DNA from: Epiperipatus broadwayi
Lineage: Eukaryota; Onychophora; Udeonychophora; Euonychophora; Peripatidae
Length of the DNA: 64,000 bases
Assembly: GCA_028023455.1 (NCBI GenBank)
Contig: JAQFVV010000013.1
Span: forward strand, 4,282,001-4,346,000
Reading direction: 5' to 3'
Shown: one piece after another, positions 49,053 through 61,269 of the stretch
Position numbering within the stretch: position 1 is the first letter of the stretch
Layout: every line of letters begins with the position of its first letter
Made by a program: the position numbers and the translations under genes
The notes under the pieces: generated by a model
Told to the model about the DNA's origin: nothing
The model's input: only the letters and a program-made list of their open reading frames with translations
Database searches by the model: none

Positions 49053-49196
49053 ATAATACTAAATCATTCATGTCTTTACTACTGTTACAATCTTATTACA
49101 TACAATAATAAGAGATTTTTTATTAAAAAAAATATAATTGATTATAAAAAAAAGCATTGTGTAACAGTAGTAAAGTGCATGGATGATTTAGTATTA
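49053..49196. repeat. 144 bp hairpin element
   Basis: AATACTAAATCATTCATG...TACTACTGTTACA (49055-49091) pairs with TGTAACAGTAGTAAAG...GATTTAGTATTA (49159-49196) around a ~67 base loop, with a couple of mismatches. Confidence 0.85.
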
Positions 49197-49398
49197 CATG
49201 ATATACATTTGGCAATGAAATAAGAAAGATTAGTTAAAGTATATTTATTATAAATCATTGTTTCAAGCTCCCTTCAGCTATGTGCTCTATCTCCTACAAC
49301 CAATACACATGACAACACGTGAAAAACATTAATGATCTCCAATATACATATTTTGTGTTAAATCAGCATTCATCAGTTGGTTCACATCATTATCTCCC

Positions 49399-49420
49399 AT
49401 ATATATATATATATATATAT
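49399..49420. repeat. (TA)n microsatellite
   Basis: Eleven AT dinucleotides. Confidence 0.9.
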
Positions 49421-49544
49421 AATCAGTGCTCAGTTTATATTAAGATAGCAAATCTTCAAACTTTAATGGACAGGCTTCAATCTACTCCATCCTCCAAATC
49501 TTCAGCCATAGGATTTATCTTTTTCACATGTGTGTCATCATGGG

Positions 49545-49615
49545 TATTAGTTGTATGAGGTAGAGTGGATAGTTGAAAGGAACTTGAAAGTCAGGGTTCA
49601 AATCCTTTATATAAT
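49545..49615 (+). repeat. tRNA-derived SINE remnant
   Basis: ATAGTTGAAAGGAACTTGAA, AGTCAGGGTTCAAATCC (B-box-like GGTTCAAATCC). Same family as 18178-18300 in the opposite orientation; nearby DNA at 49320-49355 also matches. Confidence 0.5.
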
Positions 49616-49619
49616 ACAA

Positions 49620-51645
49620 TTAATACTCCAAGTATATAAATTATACTTCTATTCAATTAAATATTACAGATTGAGCTTGTATCCTGACCATCCCTCTTCT
49701 GTGTATTTCAATGAATCCACAGATTGTTTCTAGTTTTTCTCATTTTTAGTCAACTCTCAGCAAAAAAAACTATTTGATTATTATTATTTCATCCTGAACA
49801 CATTAATGCAGTTAGTAGATTTTTAAGAGTAAGATCTCAAATCAATTCCAAAAATTTTAACACGTCTGGAAGTTTAAGTTCTTATGAACTCTCAAAAGGC
49901 CATTCAATTACTATTATCAAATTAAAGAAAAAGGATTTGACCTTTTTAATATATGTGACTTACATTACATATTATCAAATTAATTATTTTATATATTTTT
50001 TAAATAATATTTATTAATCTGTTAAACATATTATTTTGAAATACACTTATGAATCTTTTTTTTTATAATATAAGTTATATTTTTTAACAAAATAACTTAT
50101 TTTTGAAAAATCTTTTTGTTTTTGATAAATTTTATTAAAATTATCAGTTCAAATAATGAAAATATTCTTTTAAAAAAAATTAACTTTGCAAATAAAAATA
50201 ATAACACAAAGAATTTTACATCAGCATTCAGTTCAAAAATGCATAATCAAAAATAAAACTTATTATCCATCAAATCTGTGTGCTTTAGACAAAATTTATC
50301 AAAACATAAATTTAAATAATAAAAATATTCTTTGAATGATTAGAAAATCAATTATTTAATTTAAAAAAGAAAAAATTAAATTATTAAAAGTGGGTTCCTC
50401 CTTATTATAAATTTTTAGTAGGCTAATTTTCTACTAAAAATAATTTATATTAAAAAACTGATATATGTAAACGTTGTATATTTGTTAAAAAATAAATATT
50501 TAATAATTTTATATAAAAAAAAAAGCAAATATATTTGTTTTTATTTCAATATTGTAGTAAAAATCAGCCTACGTTGAGCTTGGGCAGAAGTGTATTTCAA
50601 ATTTGACTTCCTCTTTTCAAATATTGAATGCTGCTGACATCTAAATACAATTTTTACAATGAAAATCTTAATGTTTTAAATGATTTTCAGTCATTAAAAT
50701 CATTAAAATTTTAAATTTTCCTGAAAGCTTTTATCATAAATAATTTAAAAGTATTCTGAATCATTAAAATTATGCATTTCAATTTCAGCACTAAAAAATT
50801 CCTATATCTAAAATTTTAAAAATAACTTTTAAATATCAAAACATTTGAAAGTGGCAAAATTTGAACCTAAAAACAAAAAATAAACCTTTCATAAAAGGTT
50901 TGTTATTGTATAATCTATATAAGTGAAAAAATATTTTGATCACTTGAAAATCCTAGAATTATGGTTAAATAATCAGTAGGACTTGAATCTCAAAAATTAG
51001 TTAAATGACTTTAGAATTTATGGAATAAAATTGATCTAAAAATTGATCACAATATGAAAAGAAAATACAATATATATATTAATTAATGTATTAACTAACT
51101 ATTGTTTTTATGCTGCTAAGTCCAGGAATATAATCTACATGTATTTTGTTCTTATCTATATTGAATTATTTAGCTATAGAAATGGGGAAAAGCCACCCTA
51201 AATAGAATGTAATTCTCATAATTATTTTAAAAAAATTTTAATTTCCATGACAATCTTTTATGTTTGCTGAAAAAAATACAAATTAAATCAAAATACAATA
51301 TATAACAACCTCAATAATTATGTTGGCATTAGTGTTACTTTTAAATAAGAAGAAAAATATTACTAGCAAATCAAAAGTTTAAACATAAGAATTTAAGTGC
51401 ATATCCAAAATTTAAAAGTAATTATGCTATGAATTCAAAATATAAATCCCTTATTTTTTAAAAGACATATAGATTTTTATTTTATGATTTATAATAAAAA
51501 TAAAAACAAATGTAAATTATTCTATAGTGAAATAAACCAAAATATATATTGTAACTAAAAAAAAAAAACTAATTAAAATGTAGAAAAAAAACTGACTTGA
51601 GGGGGAAATGAGATAAAATAGCTAGTATCTCTTTTAAGCAATTTT
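49620..51645. other. AT-rich DNA, no gene seen
   Basis: 50100-50350 contains a diverged internal duplication around AATATTCTTT; otherwise nothing. Confidence 0.4.
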
Positions 51646-51649
51646 TATA

Positions 51650-52300
51650 TAAGTTTTTATATATTTTTACTTATGTGTATATGGTCTATCTGGGTACCAC
51701 TAGGCAATATCAACCTAGATAAAGTTACACTATATGCCTGCTTATAGATGTACCTAGCTTGAATCCATTTGGTACATTACTTATAACAGGATGCATGATT
51801 TTGTATTTTAGAACCATATCACATTTTCACTAACATTAAGTAAAAACATCCATCTTATTTTTTATTGTGCAAATAAAATTACCAGACCAACTATTACTTA
51901 AGATTTAACATCATAAATACATATTTGGCATTCTCATAAGTCCTATTAGCTCATATTAAACACTATGGGTTTATCAGTGGTAATTCACTAAACCTTGAGT
52001 GACATTTGATGATCATAGATGGTAGTCATATCTTATGATGATTCACAAATAAATACAGTAAAACCATTATTCATATGGTCATTAAACACATTTATTTAGA
52101 CTATTGATTAATAAGATGATGATGATAATGATACATCTAGCCACAGCTTTAGAGATAACTCACAATCTAAATTTTATTTTTTATCAACCTATAATTATTT
52201 ACCTAAAATATTATATTTAAATTATGACTTAATGATTGATATTCATCAGTGATGATGATGGTCATAACTATATTCAACTATTTAAATGACACAAACTTTT
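51650..52300. repeat. Dispersed repeat, copy 2
   Basis: Partner of 37400-38050, more diverged. The block order is kept, from GGTCTATCTGGGTACCACTA to the GATGATGATAATG microsatellite at 52113-52130. Confidence 0.55.
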
Positions 52301-52304
52301 TACT

Positions 52305-53285
52305 AAATAACAAACAAATTTATTTAGAAAAATAATAAAATTGAATAGCATAAAAGTATTTCTAATATTAATGTTCAAGAAACTGAATAAGGTGCATCAA
52401 GATATAATAACATTGTTTTTAATGCAAGTTCAGAGATTACTTCAGACTTATTTCAATGATCAGATAATGTATTGAATAACTTAATCTGTTCCTACTTATC
52501 TTTTTTAATTCATAACTAGCAAACTAATATCACTCATTTATTATATTATTGAAATGTATAAATTATTAAAGATATTATTGAAATTGTCATATCTGAGCTT
52601 AAATGTGTGTGCGTTTTATGTAAACATGTGCAAGTTAAATTTATGCAATAAACACTGCTTTATAAAAGGGTGTATAATTATTCTAATGCACAGTGCATGA
52701 TTAAGCATGTTCAATATAAATGTCATGTACAAGAGCCTTAACAATAACTAAATAATTGATATCAATGAAATATATATAAAGCGCGCTCTAGATGAGCCAA
52801 TAATTATTCATTATTCTACTTCTGTAATAAAGTACAATATAATATTTTAATGAAATATTTGTGGATGGCATATATGTGATCTGAACACATATGCTTTCAA
52901 GGATAATTTTATCCTAAGATTCAGGTCAAGTTATCATCAATCATATGTTTCAATGGGATTTCTGGTGTTCTATAACTTTTTATATAGCAACTTTATCCAT
53001 ACCCTCTAAGTTTTTTTACTGTTTTATTTCAAGTATAGATACATATAAGCATAATAATTAATTGTCTTAGCATCATCTCATCAAGGTTGATATTAATAAA
53101 ATTAAATAACATTCATCAGAGTAGAAAACACTAAAAATATATATAACACATCTATTATAATTCTGGTCAACTGCAGAACAAGGTCAATTTTACCATAATT
53201 TAGGAAACAGAATTGCTTCAGGAAGGACTACAATAATGTCTTCCAAACAAAATATATGCAAAACTGTATTATAGATAAGCTTTAT
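52305..53285. other. AT-rich DNA, no gene seen
   Basis: No feature recognised. Confidence 0.4.
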
Positions 53286-53287
53286 TT

Positions 53288-53445
53288 TGTAAAATTAGAA
53301 AAATATGCCTAGTGCACTTTTGATTACTTAATCATACTAGCCATAATCATGGCATTAATAGTAAAAAGAAACTTGTGGCATTTTTTTGACTAGTATGATT
53401 GATTAAGTAGTCAAAAGTGCACTAGACATATTTTGCTAATTACAA
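53288..53445. repeat. 158 bp hairpin element
   Basis: Arms of about 54 bases (53288-53341 and 53389-53445) share TAGTGCACTTTTGACTACTT-type sequence in reverse complement, with a ~48 base loop and a few mismatches or small gaps. Confidence 0.85.
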
Positions 53446-53449
53446 AAAA

Positions 53450-54770
53450 AAATTTCATCTCTAATATGATTATTCATATATTTTGTTTGGTACATTTTCT
53501 GAGATATAGCTCACTAAATTTTTGCAGTTATATTTTAATAATATCTTTCATTTTCTGAAAAAATCTTAAGGTAGTAGATTTTCTCCATGAATAGTAACAT
53601 CTTCAATCATCATTGGTCATTAAAACTTTAGTCATGTGAGAAACATCATTACTGCCAATTCATATTATATTAATATCATATTCTAATGAAGAATTATGTA
53701 CAAATAAAATAGCCTAAAATACATTTAGCATTATCTCTGCTAATTATGTACAAACAAAATTAATATAAATGAGAATAATTAAAGATTATTTTGCTTGTTT
53801 TGGTTCCAATTTATCAATACAAGACAAAATATTTCGCAATTTATTACTTTTATATCATTAAAATATTTATTTTTAATCACTTGGAAAATTTGAACATGTA
53901 AACACATGTAAATTTTATAAATAAATTATTCATTAAATCTTTATCACTCACACTCATACACATAAATATACTGTACATAAACAAGTTATTTGGTAAGTTT
54001 TAATGCATTGTATATCTTTGCTTGTAAGCTTGACAAATACAGTTATATTCTTTTAATCATTATGTTTTTAAAATCTTAGGTGATAGAAACAAGAAAATCT
54101 TAATGAGTTTGAATAATTGTAATAATAAAATAATATTAAGTAATTTTAATACTATTTCTTAGTGCATTTTATTTTTAATTCTAAAAAATATATTTCTCTT
54201 TAATCAATATTAAAATTTATTTGGGAAGAAATATGGCATTTGCATAACAAATGAAACATAAATAAAATATTAATATTCATAGGTTTATCAAATTTTTAGA
54301 ATTGTAATAATTAAAAATAAATAAAAATTAAAATTCAATTATATTTAAAATTCTATAGTCATATTTTGAATCTTTTTTTTTTTTTTTGCAGTGAACTCCT
54401 TTTGATGAGTTGGGATACTAAAACTTATCTTCTATATAAATAATTTTAATGAATAAAAATAATAAAATTTGATAATTTCTTCACCTTAGCAGAAATCATG
54501 AGATTCTTTTATTCTTCTGATGTTCAAAATTTTAGATATTTTGGTTGGCCAAATAGATCTTCAGATGGAGTGAAGGTACAATGTGACTGCGCTTTTGTTT
54601 GAAATATTTGTATATTGGCTCTATCATATTATGTCCAGCTTTGGTAACATCTTTGTTTTCAAGTACTTGTAAAACTCTGACAATTTTGAAAGTAGTTTTG
54701 TATCGCATTTACTTATGAATGAAAATTTTGTTTTTGCTCCAAAAAAAATAATTTTTCTTAAAAAATAAAT
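53450..54770. other. AT-rich DNA, no gene seen
   Basis: A T15-GCAG splice-like site lies at about 54370-54391, but downstream frames close quickly. Confidence 0.35.
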
Positions 54771-54779
54771 TGAAAGCCA

Positions 54780-55440
54780 ATGATATTATCTTATTTGAAA
54801 AATATAAAGATGACCAATTTATATTGTTAAATAATAATGGTGTTAAGCATAAAGTTTCTTCAAAGTTAAATGAAAGTAAGTATATGATTTTAAATAGTGA
54901 TTGTTAGTAAAATAAAATTTAAGTTAAATGATATAAAAATTACGGAAATTTTTTTAAAAAATTGATAGTACAACTTATTTAAATTTTATCATAGTGATTA
55001 TGTGGCTCCTAAGGTTTTTTTAAGTCCTAAGTCTCATAAAGATAACTTTCTTTTCATGTGTATTTTTAATTTTACAGGTGGTATTATTGACAAAATTTCA
55101 ACATTTTTTATTAAAAAATTTTTAGATTATATTAATTTTAATCTTTTTTTTCTTCTTCCCTTTTTTTTTTTTTTTTGGATGCTTTTGATAAAATTAATAG
55201 TTTTATTTAAGATAAGAATTGTGTTTTTGTCGTCTTGATAATGAACATATCTAGTCAGTTAATAGATTAAAAAGTATTACTGTCTTTATTTCTGTTTTGA
55301 AAACAAATGTGAATATTTTTCTGTTGATAGGATTAATATTGTTTGTGATTTGTTTTTATTATTAGAGGAACAAAATAGTACTGCTATGATTATGGTCCTT
55401 GACATTGAAAGTGCTCCAAGCCAAACAGAAAACTGAGTAA
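54780..55440 (+). pseudogene. Penelope-like RT remnant
   Basis: The plus strand reads ILLNNNGVKHKVSSKLNESK and YMILNSDC (54815-54905), then 55002-55145 with APKVFLSPKSHKDNFLF and STFFIKKFLDYINFNLF. This lines up with the PLE block 'APKxxGLPKIHKxxxPLRPIVS...LxKFLxxFLxxI' carrying substitutions. A long T run (55142-55175) and stops follow. Later fragments to 55440 (for example NVNIFLLIGLI) are doubtful. It resembles the PLE families at 3.2 and 34 kb more than the one at 13 kb. Inactive. Confidence 0.55.
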
Positions 55441-55892
55441 AGAAGAATAACATAAGTTGCCAGTCATACTAACATATATATGCAAAGTTATAATAAATAA
55501 ACAACAAAGTGGAAATAAAATTACATATTAGAAGATTAAATATATTTTAGCTATAGTGATATATTTTATAAAATTAGAGCTAATAGGATAATTGGTGATG
55601 TTATTTCTCATTTAATGTGTTCTGTTTATATTAATACTTTGGAGATTAGTATTATTAGTCAATTTTCCATTTTATTAAATTTATTTGTTATATATGTCAA
55701 TGATTGTTTAATTATTATTGATTATAATAAGTTGGAGGATTTTTAATTGAATAAATGATTTTGATTCTAATATTATACTTTATGTTGTTATTTTATTAAA
55801 ATAAAAAGTATGATATAGCCTGAAAATTATCAACTTTTCAATCATAAAAAAATGCTTTATTAAATTTTTGTTACAGAAACAAAAGACTTAAT

Positions 55893-56221
55893 ATTTTTCT
55901 GAAGGTTTGTGGTGATGATGTTTTAGTTGTATTTATTGTTTGGGCTATTTCCATAATCTAATATGAGTATTGAACATCTTTGAAAAAAATTAACTTTGTT
56001 TAAATATTCCAAATACATTCAACTGTAAGTAATAGCACATCAAACAGGTTAATATATGCACAATGTTTTGAGATGTATTATTCTCCCCTCTTCTTCAGAT
56101 ATTGCTGGCCTGACCAGTGACAGTACTAGAATGGGAATCGAACCTGGATCCTTAGAATCTTGAGTAGACATTCAATATTCATATTAGATGATGGAAATAG
56201 TCCAAACAATAAATACAACTA
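55893..56221 (-). repeat. PLE family 1 3' tail fragment, with inverted outer end
   Basis: 55893-56165 is the minus-strand family 1 tail (CAAATACATTCAACTG, CTCCCCTCTTCTTCAGAT, and B-box region GGTTCGATTCCCATTC on the minus strand). At 56165-56221 the opposite outer end, AGATGATGGAAATAGTCCAA, appears in the inverse sense. It is a collapsed version of the foldback at 45447-45988. Confidence 0.8.
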
Positions 56222-56224
56222 AAA

Positions 56225-58420
56225 GGCTTAATAATTTTGAAGGTAATGTTTATATTCAAAGCAGACAATTTGCTTTGGATTATATTGATTTATGTTACCA
56301 CCATGATTTTATTAAGACTATTTAATAAAAATATTTTTAAAATTGTTTTTAAAAATTTGAAAGTTAACAAGAAAAAAGAATTTATTTTTGTACTTTTCAA
56401 AGTTTTAATTTTTAGTCTAATTAATAATAATAGTCATTTATTGAATACTCTGAGAATTGTTTGAAAGAAAAGTACAGTGGAGCCACTATATAAAAGCTCA
56501 CATTTTGTTAATAAACATTGATTAGAATAGAATATAAATTGTTTATTGAATTGCAAATGGACAGTACTCTGCAATACACACACATAACACAGAAACTTTT
56601 TATATGTATAGTATGCATATATAAATTAAAATTATAATATAAATAAAAAGTTTAAAAATTAATTATTTGCTATAGCAGACTTTTAATATTTCTTTTTTAA
56701 CTTTCTGTTTTGACATAGTATGCTTCCAAAATATTATTGAAGTTTGTATATGGATGAAAAATTTTTTTACTTCAAAGCTAAAGAAAATGAATGTTAATAA
56801 TATAATTTGCAATGAAATATACCATATTGATAAATATTTTGTTCACATAATTTATTTTTAAAAAATTATTAATTAAAAAAAAAAAAAGATTATTTTAGTT
56901 AATTAAAAAAATATTAAAAGTTCAGAAAAAGAAAGCAATTGTTAAGTTTAAATTATCAAATTACTATACACAGTGTAATAAATATAAAATTAAAATAATA
57001 TATTTTAAAATAATATAGTTTTGTGTAAGTAAAATATTAATGTCTTTTTGCCCTATGAAGAGTCTCGTTATGCAACTAGGAAGGGAAGGGAGAATCGCAG
57101 ATTTCTAGGCTATAGAAAAAGGCAATGGTGACTCGAAATAGGTTAAAAACACTATTATATGATAAAACATATTTGACATCTTTGGTTAATTTTCAAACAG
57201 AAAGAATTTAAAGTTTAAAAACCAAATAAACAAATTTATTAATACAAATAAGTTTATTCATTGATAATGTATTTTGATATTCACTACTCACATGTTCTGC
57301 GTGATTTAGCGCTCGGACATTATATGAACATTAGATCCCCCCCCCCCCACTTAGATATCACAATTAATGTTAATTAAATAAAAATCTCGATTTTATAAAT
57401 AAATGTTCGAATTAAATTAATTAATAAAATTTTGATTAATTACGTAATTGAACTTTTATTTAATAAAAAATAACTCTTATTTTTTTGTTTTACATCAAAA
57501 ATATTTAATTAATTTCTACGGTGGATCTTTTATCATTCATGTTGAAGCATGTGGAGAAGTTTAACAATACTGTAATCGACTAAGAGTTGCTCAAAGAAAA
57601 GATAAATAAGGTAATTTAATGTAAAAAGCTGTAAACAACATTTGATCTAGGATTACGGTTTCTATTGCAGCGGATTATTGGCAAGAAGTCGCAGAAAAAA
57701 GATTTTTTTGTGAAAGCTTTTTTTCTCCTATGAGTTTTTTCTAATGAAAATAGTTGTCTTGTTTGTTTAACGATAAAATGTTTAAGAAAAATTTAAAATA
57801 CTTTGGATCAGCATTATATGGGAATAGATTACTTTTTAAAAAAAAAACAAAAACACGAACTGTTAATAATATCTGGATAAAAGATATATTTAATTAATTC
57901 TCTAAAAGATAAATCGATTTAAAGAATAATTCAGTTTTTAATATTTATTAATAATCTTTGCACAATCAAATATATTTATAAATGTGGGTCTCAGCTTACA
58001 AACTACAGAATTAATTACTCATAAAATTATTGAAAGTCATTGTAGTGTAGCTTACCATTTTATTAATAAGATGACCATATGTACTGATTTTATTAGCACA
58101 ATACTGTTTTTCTGGCCATTGGTTCTAGTTAGTTGTGAAATGTAACTAGTATATTTTAAAAAATTATGAGTACTTCTGTACCTTTTTTTTATTAAAATCA
58201 TTTTGTTCTCATGCTACACTTGATTCCTTGGTTGTATTCTTTCATTTAAAGACAAAAAAAACTATTATAAATGCCCTGGCTTTAATTAAATTTGAAAAAA
58301 ATGGAAACCTTATTTTTTAAGTAACTTAAGATGATGATAGTTCACATGTATTTTATGCTTGATTTTTATTCATTTCGACTGTTCCTAGTAGAAGACATTT
58401 AATTTTAAATGATATATATA
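56225..58420. other. AT-rich DNA, no gene seen
   Basis: C run at 57337-57348. 57050-57130 and 57520-57700 are less AT-rich and contain short open frames, none recognised. Confidence 0.35.
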
Positions 58421-58424
58421 TTCC

Positions 58425-58530
58425 ATATGTCATAGCATCTGCAGGGAGGTGAACCTGCAACAACCGTCTGCAACCAACTGCTTGCTTGCAAGGCAGCGGC
58501 TCTGACCTCTTGGCTAACAACGCTTGACAA
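58425..58530 (-). mobile_element. tRNA-derived SINE
   Basis: The minus strand begins TTGTCAAGCGTTGTTAGCC. A box TTAGCCAAGAGG and a tRNA-like anticodon arm GCTGCCTTGCAAGC follow, then a duplicated GGTTGCAGACGGTTGTTGC segment and B box GGTTCACCTCC, ending ATGCTATGACATATG. The leader and GACATATG end match the SINE at 44434-44554, so the two belong to one family, but the tRNA heads differ. No clear poly(A) or target duplication seen here. Confidence 0.75.
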
Positions 58531-59039
58531 ATTTTGTGCAATTATGTAAAATTATATTTAATATATAAATTCTAACAAAAAAATAAATTCTTTTTCTACA
58601 TTTCATTACTCCACTTCATTCTTCTAGGTCAATTATTTTTATTTAGTCAATGCTTTGGACTGTTCTAGATGTATGAAGTAAGAGTAACAGAACCATAACA
58701 AGTGGAATTTTTATTGTATTTTATTTTATTTAAACTTTATCAATGGAAAAAAGTAAGAAATGGATGAAGATTTTTTGAAGAAAAATAAAAAATTATGTAT
58801 AAATTTCATGTAAATTACAATCATATGCAGTATGATATATAAATAATAATACATTTGTATCAAAATATTATGTTATATGGTCAGCTTATTTGCTTCCATG
58901 TAAAGCGCATGATTATTAATATGGCTGATTATTAATATTACAGTTTATAAACATAGTACTATATAAAATAAATATTTCATTAATTAGTATTAAAATCTGG
59001 GTAAAATTTATTAAGAGTAAAATTTAAAAAAAAGATTTT

Positions 59040-60420
59040 AATATGCCATATCCAAAAAACTACAAGGAGTACAGATGGGGTGTATTAATAAAGACTGGAT
59101 CAGATGAAAGGTATTGAAATAGGAAAAGCAAATACTGAGAAGCAGAACAATAATTTAAAAATTGCAGAATGCAAGTGTGGAACAACGTGATAAGAAAATG
59201 GCTGCCAGTCCAGAAAATAAATGATGAATGTAGTAATTGTTCAATAGCAAGAATGAGATTTTGAAGGCAAAATCAAAATACTATTCTGAATTATAGAAAA
59301 TAGGTTTCATTATCATATATATCAAAAAAATTAGCAAAAGGCTTTTATCTTATTCTTTACTGGAAAAAATTTAAAAAGCAGTGACTAATTTGAAGAAGCA
59401 GTCATGGAATGATGAAATAAATATCTGGGGAAACATTCAAAGTTTATATCAAAAAATTTATAGCTGTGCAGTATTGTATGGAAAGAAGATACAGTATTTA
59501 AGAAGTATAAAAATTATTATTAGTACCAATATACAAAAGGACAAGCTAGACAAAATATGTAAATTTCTTGAGCTAATAAGTATTTTTGGCTTCATTTCAA
59601 TAAAGAAGAAAGATTATGAAAATGATCACTTGGCAGATCAAAAAACAGAATTTTTTTTTAAAAAAGTACTGTCACTGACAGATTATAGAAAAAATCAGAA
59701 GAAGAAAATGTATTAATCTTTCACCTTACCTTATTAACATTTATAAAGCCTTTGACAAAACTGAATAAAATTAACTTGAATAGTATTTGAATTTTAATGG
59801 GTAATTCATGACTAATTAATATTCTAAAGAATATAAGTGGTAATTTTAAAAATCAATCATGCAAATATGTGGAAAAAATGAAAGTAGATTTGAAAATTGG
59901 AAAAAGTGCAATATAAAAAGATCCAATATTATCAAACTCATTCATCATATATCTGAATAAAATGTAGGATAAGATAAAAGAAAAGTATGCAAAACCTAAG
60001 AGCATAAAGTAAGAGCCAAAAATTTAAAAATATGCATCTAACATAACAGGAGAGTAAGGAAATGCAGAAATAGTGGCATCATCATGGGAAATATTAAATA
60101 ACAAAAGCAGATAGATATGGATTACATGCAAACATGACAAAAGCAAAAATAATGTTACTTTGAAAGAGAAAATGAAAATCAAACGTGCTGAAAGTAAGTA
60201 GATAATGCAGAGAATTCGTTTATCTTGAAAACAAATTCTATCCAGACTTAAACTGCCTCCAGAACATAGATAGATAAATACCAAATTAGATGTATTAAAT
60301 GTATTCATATTTAATAATGTATTACATAAATGTGATATAATGATAATGACAAAAATTTAGACAAATAAGATAACATTTGAAAAGACATGCTACAGAAAAT
60401 TATTGAGAATTAGTTTGAAG
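59040..60420 (+). pseudogene. LINE reverse transcriptase remnant
   Basis: 59381-59716 is a 111-codon frame preceding the RT palm. Next comes INIYKAFDKTE (about 59729-59765; the 'DFxKAFDxVxW' metal-binding block with the first D changed). In broken frames, CKYVEKMKVDLKIGKS then leads to DPILSNSFIIYLNKM (59860-59970), which corresponds to 'GxRQGxPLSPxLFNIYLN'. 60000-60030 continues KNLKICI where the catalytic YADD would follow; it is not intact. 59170-59380 upstream also looks coding. A non-LTR RT is well supported; the clade is not decided. Dead copy. Confidence 0.65.
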
Positions 60421-60502
60421 CAAAAAAATAGATACAATTAGAAAATTTTATACAAAAATGAATCATAAAAAATTATTTAAAAAAATTGCTGAATGTTTTA
60501 GT

Positions 60503-61140
60503 TTATTTTTGTCTGAAGGTTTGTGATGATGGTATATTATAAGATGTGATATGTTGAACTATTTCCATCATCTATGATTGAATGTTGAATGTATAGAAAT
60601 TTTTAAATTTTATTTAAACTTTCCAAATACAAACAGCTTATCAAATTTAAAGCAAATGCTCTACCAACTGAGCTATTCTGTCAAAAGCAACATATAATAG
60701 AAATTTGATATATTTATATAAGGGTTGATTCAAATCCTCCTGAGTCCTTCAATTTTTTTATGAACAAGGCTAATTAGTTTTTATTATTATTATTGCTTAA
60801 TATTTTTTCTAAGAGCAAGATTAATTAGAGGCTTCCATACATTGTGTATTGCCACACTAGGTTGATTTATAAGATTGTTTACCATTGTCATATGAGCAGC
60901 TTCCTTGAATTTTTTTCTATACATTTTTCCCTCTTTATCTAATATCTTTATATTTTCCAAATTAAACATATGGTCATTAGTACATACATGATCTGCTATG
61001 GTGAACACATCTGTTTTTTTTCTTTTAAACATTAGTTTGTGTTTTTTCAATTGCTGTTCAACAGGGCAACAGGTATCACCAATATGTTTCCTTCCACATT
61101 CACATGGTATTTTATAGATGCAGTGCTCAAACTGATCTCA
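60503..61140 (-). mobile_element. Penelope-like element family 1, 3' end (GIY-YIG and tail)
   Basis: On the minus strand the copy starts near 61130 with IYKIPCECGRKHIGDTC, the GIY-YIG opening with the CxC pair (YIG altered to HIG). It continues QLKKHKLMFKRKK and, in one 86-codon frame (60790-61050), FTIADHVCTNDHMFNLENIK, KKFKEAAHM and HNVWKPLINLAL. Tail sequence runs to 60503 and includes ATAGCTCAGTTGGTAGAGCA (minus strand of about 60658-60690), an excellent match to the D-arm of a tRNA-Lys. This is the best-preserved C-terminus of the family in the window. RT is missing (5' truncation). Confidence 0.85.
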
Positions 61141-61269
61141 CCATCAGTAAAAAAAAACCATTCCCTACCATGCATGAGAGATATAGTGAAAATCACACTA
61201 CAAAAAAATTATTCATTATTGGATAATGTCTAGTCTAATGAATAACTAATAAAAATTATTAACCGTGTT

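Noticed and set aside
54370-54395. T-rich tract ending GCAG, splice-acceptor-like
   Set aside because: Downstream frames stop early or look random; T runs are common in this DNA.
57655-57720. TTGCAG followed by a short open frame
   Set aside because: Short, no family recognised, no supporting donor site.
58353-58541. 62-codon minus frame with cysteines
   Set aside because: It is a chance translation of the tRNA-derived SINE.
60024-60308. 94-codon minus-strand frame
   Set aside because: Antisense of the LINE RT remnant; low-complexity hydrophobic composition.
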